A stretch of 8,928 nucleotides of DNA from Actinomycetota bacterium (GCA_017882935.1 JADGOP010000071.1:1-8928), one strand, 5' to 3'; shown: positions 1-7,096, counted from the stretch's first letter. Notes: generated by a model from the letters alone, not told the origin. Made by a program: numbers and translations.

Positions 1-199
1 GGCTGACCCGGCCGCCGACGACGTGGTACTTGCGGCCGTTGATCTCGGCCCACTGAACGGTCCGCGGCCCCCACGCCGGGTCGAGGTGGCGCGTGAAGGC
101 GTCGAGCGCCTCGTAGTAGTGGTTGTCGGCGTCGAAGACCGGGTGGTCGAGGTTCGGGGCCGAGTCGAGCGTGCCGGCGGGTGCTTCGAGAGTGGTCAC
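1..199 (-). CDS. Amidohydrolase family protein, N-terminal fragment (runs off left edge)
   Basis: Only the first 66 codons are present; the rest lies beyond base 1. The reading starts at a GTG (199-197). After about 20 variable residues comes the segment VFDADNHYYEALDAFTRHLD (residues 21-40), then RTVQWAEINGRKYHVVGGRV. An Asp-x-Asp-x-His-x-x-Glu segment at the first beta strand of a TIM barrel is typical of the amidohydrolase-2 family (metal-dependent hydrolases and decarboxylases), and this opening resembles actinobacterial members. The substrate cannot be inferred from this fragment. An ATG seven bases upstream (206-204) is out of frame and meets a stop at once, so the GTG is the best start. 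No clear ribosome binding site is seen. The gene lies 52 bases downstream of nucS on the same strand and could be read from it. Confidence 0.72.
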   Translation of the reverse strand, partial: MTTLEAPAGTLDSAPNLDHPVFDADNHYYEALDAFTRHLDPAWGPRTVQWAEINGRKYHVVGGRVS

Positions 200-251
200 G
201 GCGCCATTCTTGCGGTGCTCGCCCCGCTCGGCCAGCCGATCGGTGGTCGGG

Positions 252-911
252 TCAGAAGAGGCGGAGCTCGGTGGACTCGATCCCGCGCAGCTCGTCGTAG
301 TCGACCTCGAGCCACTCGATGGCGCGGTCCGCGGCCAGCACCTTCGCCTGGGGCTTGATCTGCTGGGCCACGAACATGCCGCGCACGGGTCGGAGCATGG
401 GGTCACGGTTGAGGAACTCGAGGTAGCGGGTGAGCTGCTCGACGCCGTCGAGCTCGCCGCGCCGCTTCACCTCGATGGCCACCGTGGTGCCGTCGGCCGC
501 CTTGCAGAGCAGGTCGACGGGACCGATGTCGGTGGGGAACTCGCGGCGCACCAGGCGCAGGCCCGCGCCCATGGCCTCGCAGTTGGCGGCCAGCAGCTCC
601 TGCAGGTGGGCCTCGACGCCGTCCTTCTGCAGGCCCGGGTCGATGCCGAGCTCCCACGACGAGTCCGACAGCACCTCCTCGAGGGTGATGAGCAGCTGCT
701 CGCCCTTGGGGTTGGTCACCGTCCACCGCCCGGGCTCCTCCTCGAGGCGGTTGGGGGCCGTCATCCAGTTGAGCGGCTTGTAGGCCCCACCGTCGGCATG
801 GATGGCCACGCAGCCGTCGGCCTTGACCATGAGCAGCCGGGTGGCCAGCGGCAGGTGGGCGGTGAGCCGTCCCACGTAGTCGACCGAACAGGTCGCGATC
901 ACCAGGCGCAC
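252..911 (-). CDS. nucS: Endonuclease NucS/EndoMS, mismatch-specific
   Basis: A 219-residue protein, close to the roughly 223 residues of mycobacterial NucS, which it matches along its whole length. NucS/EndoMS cuts both strands at certain mismatches and is the core of the non-MutS mismatch repair of many actinobacteria and archaea. The N-terminal half (residues 1 to about 110) is the DNA-binding domain, with [11 protein letters not shown] (11-21) and YKPLNWM (44-50). The C-terminal half is a RecB-like nuclease with GPVDLL (Asp133) and [20 protein letters not shown] (146-165); Glu147 and Lys149 complete the D-ExK active site. AQQIKPQA (182-189) is also strongly conserved. The last residues, TELRLF, fit the C-terminal clamp-binding tail known in the family. 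The GTG at 911 is chosen because it gives the family N-terminus (VRLVIA) and no other usual start lies in frame nearby. There is no ribosome binding site, but a -10-like hexamer lies 8 bases upstream. Confidence 0.96.
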   Translation of the reverse strand: MRLVIATCSVDYVGRLTAHLPLATRLLMVKADGCVAIHADGGAYKPLNWMTAPNRLEEEPGRWTVTNPKGEQLLITLEEVLSDSSWELGIDPGLQKDGVEAHLQELLAANCEAMGAGLRLVRREFPTDIGPVDLLCKAADGTTVAIEVKRRGELDGVEQLTRYLEFLNRDPMLRPVRGMFVAQQIKPQAKVLAADRAIEWLEVDYDELRGIESTELRLF

Positions 912-919
912 GGTCGTCG

Positions 920-925
920 ATGGTA
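920..925 (-). promoter_or_regulatory. -10-like element for a leaderless nucS transcript
   Basis: Read on the minus strand the hexamer is TACCAT, a match to the actinobacterial -10 pattern TAnnnT. It ends 8 bases before the nucS GTG, so transcription would begin at or within about 3 bases of the start codon. This agrees with the absence of a Shine-Dalgarno site. No good -35 hexamer is seen; that region falls at the edge of the inverted repeat at 941-985. Confidence 0.45.
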
Positions 926-940
926 CGGGACGACGGGCGA

Positions 941-985
941 GGTCTGGTCCGAATCCGACCGTGACGGTCGGTTCGGGACCAGGCC
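941..985. repeat. Long inverted repeat (stable hairpin) between kinase gene and nucS
   Basis: The two arms, 941-962 and 964-985, are near-perfect reverse complements. The inner arms CCGACCGT and ACGGTCGG meet at a single base. Outside them CGAA pairs with TTCG and CTGGTC with GACCAG, leaving one bulged base on each side and one mismatch near the ends. As minus-strand RNA this gives about 19 base pairs closed by a three-base loop. It begins 8 bases after the kinase stop codon and fills more than half of the 82-base gap. It could be a terminator for the kinase gene, although no U-run follows, or an operator for nucS. The sequence does not decide between these. Confidence 0.7.
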
Positions 986-993
986 TCGGCGGA

Positions 994-2655
994 TCAGCCC
1001 GACTTGCGGCGGCGGCGCCCCTTGGTCCGGTCGCGGCCCAGGGCGGTGCGGCGGATGCCGCTGGTGTCGTGGCGCTCCATCCGGGTGCGGATGAGCTCGC
1101 GGCGCGACTGCAGCTCGTCGTAGGTGAGCGAGTCGGTGACCGCGGGGTCGACGCCGTAGCTGGCCTTGATGCCGGTGAGGTCCATCTCCCAGGCGTCGAC
1201 GGCGACGCCCACGTCGGCGGCGATCTGCTCACCGTGGTGCACCGCGAAGTAGGTGGTGATGTCGGCCAGCTCGGCGAACAGGTCGAGGTCGGGTGCGAGC
1301 GTGGCGATGGCGCCGTCGAGGAACACCATGTTCTTGACGAAGAGCATGAGGTCCTTGGGCAGGCGGGCGCCGATGCCGAGCAGCGCCTTGATGACGCGCT
1401 GGATCTCGCCGGTGAGCTCCTCGGGCGTGAGGTCGGTGATGTCGACCGCCGCCTGGTCGAGGCCGAGGTCGTCGACCACCGCGGCCAGGTCGGTGTCGGG
1501 CGGCAGCGCCCCGAGGTCGCGGAACGCTGCGAGCTGGCTCATGAGGTCGTTGGTGGTGGCGCCCATCACCAGGCGGAGGAAGGCCAGGCGGCGCTTCTGG
1601 TCGAGGCGCCCGGTGATGCCGAAGTCGAGCAGCGCGGTGCGCCCGTCGGGCATGACGAACAGGTTCCCGGCGTGGAGGTCGCCGTGGAAGATGCCCTTCA
1701 TCATGCAGCCCTCGAGGAAGCCGATCATGCCGGTGCGGATGACCGCGTGCGTGTCGACGCCCGCGGCCTTGATGGCGTCGACGTCGTGGAACGCGAAGCC
1801 GTCGAGCCGCTCCATCACCAGGACCCGCGGCGTGACGAACTGCGGGTGCGGGCGGGGGATGACGTAGCCGCGCTGGCCCAGCTCCTGGAACGAGCGGGCC
1901 ACGTCGAGCATGTTCTCGGCCTCGAGGCGGAAGTCGAGCTCCTCGGTGATGGTCTCGGCGAAGAGCTCCACCAGGGCGGGCGGGTTGGCGAGCGCGGCGA
2001 TGGGGATGCGGCCGACGAGCACCGGCGCGATCCACGACATCACGCGCAGGTCGTTGCGCACCAGGGTGCCGACGTTCGGGCGCTGCACCTTGACCACCAC
2101 GCGCTCGCCGGTTGTGAGCGTGGCCGCGTGGACCTGGGCGATCGAGGCGGCGGCGAGGGGTGTGGGGTCGAACTCCGAGAAGACCGCCTCGAGGCGGTGG
2201 CCGAGCTCGCGCTGGACGACCCGACGCACCTCGTCGTAGGGCACGGCGGGAACCTGGTCGCGGCACAGCCGGAACTCGGCGACGAGCTCCTCGGGGAAGA
2301 GGCCCTCGCCGGAGGAGATGATCTGCCCGAGCTTGATGTAGGTGGGACCGAGCGCCTCGGCCGCCAGGCGCAGCCGCCGCGACAGCCCGGCGATCGACTC
2401 GCGGCCACCCTCGCGGCGCTCGGTGACGACCCAGCCGCCGAGGGCCCCGCCGAGGTGGCGCACCACCCGCACGAGGCGCCGTCCGGGGGGCACCAGCCGC
2501 CGCCGGGTGAGGCGCGGGACCTCGGCGGCCACGGCCCGACGGACATCGCCGAGCCCCATGCGCCAGGGGATCCGGGTCGGGTCGGTGAGCAGCCAGGGAG
2601 GGTCGTCGCTGAAGGACCCGACGTCGAGGTCTGCGGGTGGGGAAGTGGCGGCCAT
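994..2655 (-). CDS. ABC1/AarF/UbiB-family atypical protein kinase-like protein
   Basis: A 553-residue protein of the ABC1 (UbiB/ADCK/COQ8) family, whose members are ATP-binding kinase-like proteins linked to quinone or prenyl-lipid metabolism. All family signatures are visible: the KxGQ motif in [10 protein letters not shown] (Lys108-Gln111), the Ala-rich loop [11 protein letters not shown] (166-176), the ATP-site lysine in VVVKVQRP (Lys189), the ExD pair in EELDFR (Glu239, Asp241), the catalytic loop HGDLHAGN (324-331) and the metal-binding DFG (344-346). Many members end in hydrophobic transmembrane helices. This one instead ends in a basic tail ([14 protein letters not shown]) with no such segment, so it may be soluble or peripheral. 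The ATG at 2655 is chosen because an in-frame ATG at 2736 would add 27 low-complexity residues and run into the divergent promoter. No ribosome binding site is seen. The biochemical substrate is unknown, as for most of the family. Confidence 0.93.
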   Translation of the reverse strand: MAATSPPADLDVGSFSDDPPWLLTDPTRIPWRMGLGDVRRAVAAEVPRLTRRRLVPPGRRLVRVVRHLGGALGGWVVTERREGGRESIAGLSRRLRLAAEALGPTYIKLGQIISSGEGLFPEELVAEFRLCRDQVPAVPYDEVRRVVQRELGHRLEAVFSEFDPTPLAAASIAQVHAATLTTGERVVVKVQRPNVGTLVRNDLRVMSWIAPVLVGRIPIAALANPPALVELFAETITEELDFRLEAENMLDVARSFQELGQRGYVIPRPHPQFVTPRVLVMERLDGFAFHDVDAIKAAGVDTHAVIRTGMIGFLEGCMMKGIFHGDLHAGNLFVMPDGRTALLDFGITGRLDQKRRLAFLRLVMGATTNDLMSQLAAFRDLGALPPDTDLAAVVDDLGLDQAAVDITDLTPEELTGEIQRVIKALLGIGARLPKDLMLFVKNMVFLDGAIATLAPDLDLFAELADITTYFAVHHGEQIAADVGVAVDAWEMDLTGIKASYGVDPAVTDSLTYDELQSRRELIRTRMERHDTSGIRRTALGRDRTKGRRRRKSG

Positions 2656-2664
2656 GAGGCTGGC

Positions 2665-2670
2665 AGTCTG
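2665..2670 (-). promoter_or_regulatory. Possible -10 element for the ABC1-family gene
   Basis: On the minus strand the hexamer reads CAGACT, which keeps the A and the final T of the -10 consensus but lacks the first T. It ends 9 bases before the ATG. The surrounding octamer GCCAGACT recurs in the same place upstream of cysQ, which is the main reason to list it. No convincing -35 is visible. Confidence 0.3.
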
Positions 2671-2740
2671 GCACCGGTTCCCCCGTTCGGGCGCAGCGAC
2701 CGGGTCCGCTGCTCCAGGCAACGGTCGTGACCCCATCCGG

Positions 2741-2746
2741 TAGCCT
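2741..2746 (+). promoter_or_regulatory. -10-like element for a leaderless phosphatase/glycosyltransferase transcript
   Basis: TAGCCT matches TAnnnT and ends 8 bases before the GTG at 2755, the same spacing as the TACCAT element before nucS. There is no Shine-Dalgarno site in front of this GTG, so a leaderless transcript is the simplest reading. The divergent ABC1-family gene starts at 2655, leaving 99 bases for both promoters. Confidence 0.45.
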
Positions 2747-2754
2747 CCGCGGCC

Positions 2755-5013
2755 GTGGCAGACCCCCCACCCGAGCGCCCGTCGGGGCACGGCACCCGGC
2801 CCGTCATCCCGGCCGACAGCGAGCGGCGGGCGGTGGCGCTCTCCGACCTGGCCTCGCGGGCGGCGGTCGGCGTGCCCGTGGCCTCGCTCCTCGACGACCT
2901 GGCCAACGTGGCGGCCATCGCGGTGCAGGCCGACGTGGCCGTGCTGCTCGAGCATCGCCCCGAGGGCCACGAGCTCGTGCTCCGCGCCGCGGTGGGCCTG
3001 CCCGACGACCTGCTCGGCCAGTCGATCAGCGACGACCGGGGCACGCAGGTGGGCTTCGCGCTGGTGGCCGGCACGCCGGTGTTCAGCATCGATGTGGGCC
3101 TCGATCCTCGGTTCGGGTTGCCGGCGCCGCTCGCCGACCTGGGGCTCAGGGCAAGCGTCGCCGTCGTGATGCACCGCGGCGCGGTGCCGTGGGGGGTGCT
3201 CGGTGTCGCCACCACCTCGTCGCGTCGCTTCGGCGCCGACGACCTCCGCTTCCTGCAGTCGGCCGCCAACGTGGTGGGAGCCGCCATCGAGCGGCACCGG
3301 GTCGAGCAGGTCCTCGTCGAGAGCCAGGCGCGGCTCGACCTGGCCCTCGACACCGCCCGCCTCGGGATCTGGGAGTACCACTTCGACGAGGACCGGGTGT
3401 GGGCCTCGCCCAGCCTCGAGCGGTTGCTCGGCTTCGAGCCCGGGACGTTCGACAACGACCCGCAGAGCGTGCTGGAACGGGTGCACCCCGACGACCTCGA
3501 CGCGGTCATCGCCGCGCTGCGCATGGACGCGCAGCAGGGGCCCGAGTGGCACCACGCCTTCCGGGTCGGTCCGCCGGGGGAGCAGACGCGCTGGCTCGAG
3601 GCGCACGCCCGTGCGGTGGTGGCCGACGACGGCAGCCTCGACCGGGTCGTGGGCGTCGCCGCCGACATCACCGAGCGTCGCCTCGCCGAGGAGATCCGGT
3701 CGGGGCTCATGGCGCGCGCCGACGAGGCCCGGCTCACCGCCGAGGCCGCCCGCGAGCGCTTCTCGTTCCTGGCCGAGGCGTCCGCGGTCCTCGCCGGGTC
3801 GCTCGACGCCGCCAGCACCGCCGGAGTGCTGGTCGACCTCGCCGTGCCCCGCCTGGCCGACTGGGCGTTCGTCGACCTGCTCGAGGCGGGCGGCCTGCTC
3901 ACCGAAGCCGCGGTCGCGCACGCCGAGCCGGAGCGAACCGACGACGCCCGGCGGGTCCGCCACCTCCGCCGCGACCTGGGGGGCGAGGGCCTGTGGAGCG
4001 TGCGCCGGGCCGTTCGCACCGGGGCGGCCGACTTCGTGCCCGACATCGGCGACGACGACCTCTGTGGCGTGGCCGTCGATGCTGAGCACCTGGCCCTGTT
4101 GCGCCGCCTCGCGCCCCGGTCCGCCGTCGCCGTGCCGCTGCTCGCCCGGGGCCAGGCCATCGGCGGCCTCACCCTGGTCCGGTCCGAGGGCTCGCTGCGG
4201 TTCGACGACGACGACCTGGCCCTGGTCGAAGGGCTCGCCGCGCGGGCTGCGGTCGCGCTCGACAACGCCCGGCTCTACGCGGACCGCGAGCGAGTGGTCC
4301 GGGCACTTCAGGAGACGCTGCTCCCGCCCGCGCTCCCCGACATCGCCGGGCTCGACGTGGCCGCGCGCTACCGGGTCGCCGAGGGCGGCATCGACATCGG
4401 CGGCGACTTCTACGACGTCTTCCCGCTCCCCGGTGGGGCCTGGGCCGTGGTGGTCGGCGACGTCTCGGGCAAGGGCCCCTCCGCAGCCGCGGTCACGGGC
4501 CTGGTGCGCCACGCCCTGCGCGCGGTGGCCCTCAGCGAAGCCAGCCCGGCGCGCGTGCTCGCGGCCACCAACGCCGCGCTCGGTGCCCAGGTGGCCGACT
4601 CCCGCTTCTGCACCGCGGTGTTGCTGCACGTCGAGGCCCACGACCGGGGCGCCCGGGTGGTCGCCGCCAACGCGGGCCACCCGCGCCCGTTCCTCTACAC
4701 GGCCGACGGGTCAGCAACCATGGTGGAGGCGCAAGGTACGTTGCTCGGCGTGGTTGACGACCCTGCGCTCACCGATGTCGCCATCGACCTGGCCGCGGGC
4801 GATGCGCTCATCCTCGTCACCGACGGGGTCACCGAGGCCCGCCGCGGCACCGACCAGTTCGGCGAACAGGGGGTGCTCGACTGCCTCTCGCTCGTCGGGC
4901 CCGGCGCGTCGGCGGCGCAGCTCGCCACCGCGGTCGTCGATGCGGCCGCCGCGCATGCCGGGGGCGACACCGACGACGACACCGCCGTCGTGGTGGTCCG
5001 GGCCTCGGCATGA
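2755..5013 (+). CDS. GAF-PAS-GAF-SpoIIE (PP2C-type) serine phosphatase, RsbU-like
   Basis: A 752-residue multidomain signalling protein read from a GTG. Domains in order: an N-terminal GAF domain (about 28-180); a PAS domain (about 190-310) with the typical ERVHPDDLDAV (241-251) and a closing DITERR (304-309); a short helical linker; a second GAF domain (about 335-505); and a C-terminal SpoIIE/PP2C phosphatase (about 515-750). The phosphatase has LQETLLPPALP (518-528), GGDFYD (Asp551, Asp554), GDVSGKG (Asp569), AGHPRP (640-645), VTDGVTEAR (Asp690) and a closing DDDTAV (740-745), so the metal-binding acidic residues appear intact. Family members of this layout usually remove phosphate from an anti-anti-sigma factor (STAS domain) and so switch an alternative sigma factor or a similar partner. 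No STAS or RsbW-like gene lies in the window, so the target is unknown. There is no membrane segment, so the protein should be cytoplasmic. Its stop overlaps the next gene's start. Confidence 0.93.
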   Translation: MADPPPERPSGHGTRPVIPADSERRAVALSDLASRAAVGVPVASLLDDLANVAAIAVQADVAVLLEHRPEGHELVLRAAVGLPDDLLGQSISDDRGTQVGFALVAGTPVFSIDVGLDPRFGLPAPLADLGLRASVAVVMHRGAVPWGVLGVATTSSRRFGADDLRFLQSAANVVGAAIERHRVEQVLVESQARLDLALDTARLGIWEYHFDEDRVWASPSLERLLGFEPGTFDNDPQSVLERVHPDDLDAVIAALRMDAQQGPEWHHAFRVGPPGEQTRWLEAHARAVVADDGSLDRVVGVAADITERRLAEEIRSGLMARADEARLTAEAARERFSFLAEASAVLAGSLDAASTAGVLVDLAVPRLADWAFVDLLEAGGLLTEAAVAHAEPERTDDARRVRHLRRDLGGEGLWSVRRAVRTGAADFVPDIGDDDLCGVAVDAEHLALLRRLAPRSAVAVPLLARGQAIGGLTLVRSEGSLRFDDDDLALVEGLAARAAVALDNARLYADRERVVRALQETLLPPALPDIAGLDVAARYRVAEGGIDIGGDFYDVFPLPGGAWAVVVGDVSGKGPSAAAVTGLVRHALRAVALSEASPARVLAATNAALGAQVADSRFCTAVLLHVEAHDRGARVVAANAGHPRPFLYTADGSATMVEAQGTLLGVVDDPALTDVAIDLAAGDALILVTDGVTEARRGTDQFGEQGVLDCLSLVGPGASAAQLATAVVDAAAAHAGGDTDDDTAVVVVRASA

Positions 5014-6272
5014 TGGCCCGCCGCCACCAACCGAACCCGCGCAGTCGGCTCGTCTTCCTCTCGATGCTCGGCATCTGGGTCGTCATCGCGGTGGCCATGC
5101 AGGGTCGCTTCGCGCAGGACGCCGTTCCCTTCGTCGCCGCCGGGGACCTGGCCACGACGCACCCGGCCGACGTGTACCGGCCCCACATGACCTCGCTGTA
5201 CGACGTGTCGCCGCAGTTCGCCACCACCTCGTGCAACCTGGCGCCGGCGGGCACGAACTGCTCCGACGTGGTGGTCGGCTACGTCAGCACCCCGCAGGCG
5301 CTGCCCCTCTCCTGGGTCCTGGGCCGCCTCGGTTCGTCGCTCGGCGTGCTCGCGATGCGGCTCCTGGCGGCGGTCTCGCTCGCGGCGGGAATGTTGCTGC
5401 TGTGGCAGCGGCTCGCCACCCGCACCCGCAACGCGGGGACCGCGCTCGCGGTCACGGCCGTGGCGCTCACGCCCATGGTGATGGTGCCCCTGTCGCTGGG
5501 CCAGAACGCGCCGCTGCTCTTCCTGTCGGCGTGCCTGGGGCTGTCGGGCACCGAGCGGGGCCAGAAGCGGGCGGCGCTGGTGGCCGTGGTGTGGGTCGCC
5601 ACCGTGTCGTTCAAGGCGTTCCCGGCCGCGCTCGTGCTGGTGCTCCTGTGGCAGCGACGGGGGAAGGTGCTGGGGTGGGCCGTCGGCGCGGCTGCCTCCC
5701 TCGCCGCCCTCACCGCGCTGCTGGGCCCGGTGTCCTGGTACCGCGACTTCCTGCACGCCTCCCGGGCGATCTCCGGCTTCGCCGCCGCCAACCGGTTCAA
5801 CGGGTCGATCGACGCGGTGGTGCACGGCTGGTCGCCCGCGCTCGTCGGCTCGTCCGCGTTCGGCCCCGTGTACCTGGTGGCGCGGCTGGCACTTGTCGGT
5901 GGCCTGTGGTGGTGGCGGGTGCGCCACGCCGACGCCGACACGCAGTGGGCGTGGGCCTGGGTGGCCGTGCTGCTGTTCGTGCCGCTCGCGTGGTGGCACT
6001 ACCTGTTCGTCGGACTCGCGGCGGTGGCGTTGGCGCTGGCGGGTCGCCGGAAGCTCACCGACCGCCTCCTGTGGTGGCTCCCCGGCATGGCCGTGGTGTC
6101 GGCGGTCGTCAGCGTGCCCTACATCAAGGACCATCCGCTGCCGCTCGTGCAGGCCCTCGTGCTGGTGGCGTGCGTGGCCGCAGTGCCGCTGTTGGTCGAG
6201 GCCCCGCGGGTCAGCGACCCAGGTCCTGCAACGTCGCCAGCACCACCGCAGCCAACGCTGGCCTGCAGATGA
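5010..6272 (+). CDS. Multi-pass membrane glycosyltransferase, GT87/DUF2029-like
   Basis: A 420-residue polytopic membrane protein with roughly ten to twelve hydrophobic segments (for example 13-31, 114-132, 144-163, 188-215, 219-240, 283-301, 315-345, 352-372 and 378-396). The pattern resembles GT-C fold polyprenyl-phosphate-sugar transferases of family GT87 (DUF2029), which include actinobacterial mannosyl- and arabinosyltransferases acting outside the membrane. Supporting points are an acidic residue after the first helix (Asp37) followed by FVAAGDLATTHPADVY, LGQNAPLLF (163-171), FKAFPAALVLVLLW (201-214) and NGS (264-266). Two cysteines in the first external loop (75 and 84) could form a disulfide. 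The start ATG overlaps the phosphatase stop (ATGA), indicating translational coupling; a second ATG follows directly. The last 20 residues are Pro/Ala-rich and coincide with the overlap onto cysQ. Donor and acceptor cannot be told from the sequence. GT87 is the best guess and assignment to another GT-C family is possible. Confidence 0.8.
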   Translation: MMARRHQPNPRSRLVFLSMLGIWVVIAVAMQGRFAQDAVPFVAAGDLATTHPADVYRPHMTSLYDVSPQFATTSCNLAPAGTNCSDVVVGYVSTPQALPLSWVLGRLGSSLGVLAMRLLAAVSLAAGMLLLWQRLATRTRNAGTALAVTAVALTPMVMVPLSLGQNAPLLFLSACLGLSGTERGQKRAALVAVVWVATVSFKAFPAALVLVLLWQRRGKVLGWAVGAAASLAALTALLGPVSWYRDFLHASRAISGFAAANRFNGSIDAVVHGWSPALVGSSAFGPVYLVARLALVGGLWWWRVRHADADTQWAWAWVAVLLFVPLAWWHYLFVGLAAVALALAGRRKLTDRLLWWLPGMAVVSAVVSVPYIKDHPLPLVQALVLVACVAAVPLLVEAPRVSDPGPATSPAPPQPTLACR

Positions 6273-7017
6273 GCAGGTCGGGCATGCGGGGCTCGGCGTT
6301 GTTGTAGGCGAGGGGCGTGCCGTCGAGGCGTGAGGTGTGCAGGCCCGCCGCCCGGGCCACGCCAACGGGCGCGGCGGAGTCCCACTCGTACATCCCCGAG
6401 TCGTGCACGTAGATGTCGTTCGCCCCCAGCACGATGCTCATGGCCTTCGCCCCGGCCGAGCCCATCTGGCTCACGATCCCGCCGAGGCGGTCGGCCAGGG
6501 CGTCGGCGAACGGGGGGCGCCGGCTGCGGCTCACCACGATGCGGGGCACGGCCGGCGCAGGCGGGAGCGGGGCCGGGGGTGGGTCGGTGGTGAGCAGGAG
6601 CCTCTGGGCGGGGAGGGTGACCGCGGCGGCGGCGGGCTGGTGGCGGATGACGAGGGCCACGTGCACGGCCCAGTCGCCGCGGGTGACGTCGCCGTACTCG
6701 TTGGTGCCGTCGAGGGGGTCGACGACCCACAGCCGCCCGGCGCCGCGCCGCTCACGGGTGGCCGTGTCGCGGGACCCGGACTCCTCCTCGGACAGCACCG
6801 CGTCGTCGGGTGCCCGCTCCGCCAGGGCTTCGAGGAGCAGGGTGTTGGCGCGGCGGTCGCCCTCGGTGCGGATGCGATCGGGGGAGGCGCCGTCGGCCGC
6901 GAGCCGCTCCCGCAGGTCGACGAGCATGCGGCCGGTGGCGTGGGCCAGGTCGGCGGCGAGGCGGTGGTCGTCGGGGGTGGCGACGGGCGGGTCCGACGGG
7001 GCGGAGGAAGCGGGCAC
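6211..7017 (-). CDS. cysQ: 3'(2'),5'-bisphosphate nucleotidase CysQ, inositol monophosphatase family
   Basis: A 268-residue member of the inositol monophosphatase superfamily, nearly the length of the M. tuberculosis CysQ (about 267) and similar to it throughout. CysQ hydrolyses 3'-phosphoadenosine 5'-phosphate, the by-product of PAPS use, to AMP; mycobacterial members also act on fructose-1,6-bisphosphate and inositol phosphates. Metal-site motifs are complete: GD in TEGDRRAN (Asp54), LSEEES (Glu77-Glu79), WVVDPLDGTNEYGD (Asp100, Asp103) and EWDSAAP (211-217, Asp213). GSAGAKAM (186-193) is also typical. A proline-rich stretch (146-157) marks a surface loop. The GTG at 7017 is the start; no Shine-Dalgarno site precedes it, but a -10-like CAGACT lies 7 bases upstream. 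It is divergent from cysDN, fitting a joint role in sulfate assimilation. Its 3' end overlaps the 3' end of the glycosyltransferase gene by 62 bases. Confidence 0.94.
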   Translation of the reverse strand: MPASSAPSDPPVATPDDHRLAADLAHATGRMLVDLRERLAADGASPDRIRTEGDRRANTLLLEALAERAPDDAVLSEEESGSRDTATRERRGAGRLWVVDPLDGTNEYGDVTRGDWAVHVALVIRHQPAAAAVTLPAQRLLLTTDPPPAPLPPAPAVPRIVVSRSRRPPFADALADRLGGIVSQMGSAGAKAMSIVLGANDIYVHDSGMYEWDSAAPVGVARAAGLHTSRLDGTPLAYNNAEPRMPDLLICRPALAAVVLATLQDLGR

Positions 7018-7024
7018 GGGGGAG

Positions 7025-7030
7025 AGTCTG
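7025..7030 (-). promoter_or_regulatory. Possible -10 element for leaderless cysQ
   Basis: On the minus strand the hexamer is CAGACT inside GCCAGACT, the same octamer as upstream of the ABC1-family gene. It ends 7 bases before the cysQ GTG, which would give a transcript with almost no leader. The match to TAnnnT lacks the first T and no -35 is evident. Confidence 0.33.
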
Positions 7031-7067
7031 GCCGCTCCCGGTGTGCCCGACGGCCGGGCCCCTCATC

Positions 7068-7096
7068 TTGCAATTGCCTACCGGCTGGGTCAGGAT
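7068..7096 (+). promoter_or_regulatory. Candidate cysDN promoter (TTGCAA, 17-base spacer, CAGGAT)
   Basis: TTGCAA (7068-7073) and CAGGAT (7091-7096) are separated by 17 bases, the usual spacing. They lie in a locally AT-richer patch of an otherwise GC-rich region. The -35 part overlaps the 8-base palindrome GCAATTGC (7070-7077), which could be a regulator site. Transcription would begin near 7103, leaving a leader of about 48 bases that includes the ribosome binding site of cysD. Both hexamers are imperfect. Confidence 0.35.

Noticed and set aside
230..248. Small imperfect dyad just after the nucS stop as a terminator
   Set aside because: On the minus-strand RNA the stem has a bulge and an A-C mismatch with only about five good pairs and no U-run; too weak to call.
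123..1094. Open plus-strand frame of 323 codons across nucS
   Set aside because: It lies antisense to nucS, which matches its family end to end. The translation is low-complexity, rich in Gly, Arg, Val and His, as expected opposite a GC-biased gene.
961..2730. Open plus-strand frame of 589 codons across the ABC1-family gene
   Set aside because: It is antisense to a gene with every ABC1 motif; the translation is a biased Gly/Val/Asp/His-rich string with no recognisable domain.
2656..4680. In-frame upstream extension of the ABC1-family gene on the minus strand
   Set aside because: The frame stays open through the antisense of the phosphatase gene, but the added sequence is low-complexity. The ATG at 2655 gives a normal family N-terminus, and the nearer ATG at 2736 would overlap the divergent promoter.
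3203..6307. Plus-strand frame of 1034 codons overlapping the phosphatase and glycosyltransferase genes
   Set aside because: It is an out-of-frame shadow made of Ser/Pro/Arg/Thr and Gly/Ala/Arg runs; the real frames carry clear GAF, PAS, SpoIIE and membrane signatures.
4695..6365. Minus-strand frame of 556 codons opposite the glycosyltransferase gene
   Set aside because: His/Arg/Gly-rich composition without domains; the opposite strand encodes a coherent multi-pass membrane protein coupled to the upstream gene.
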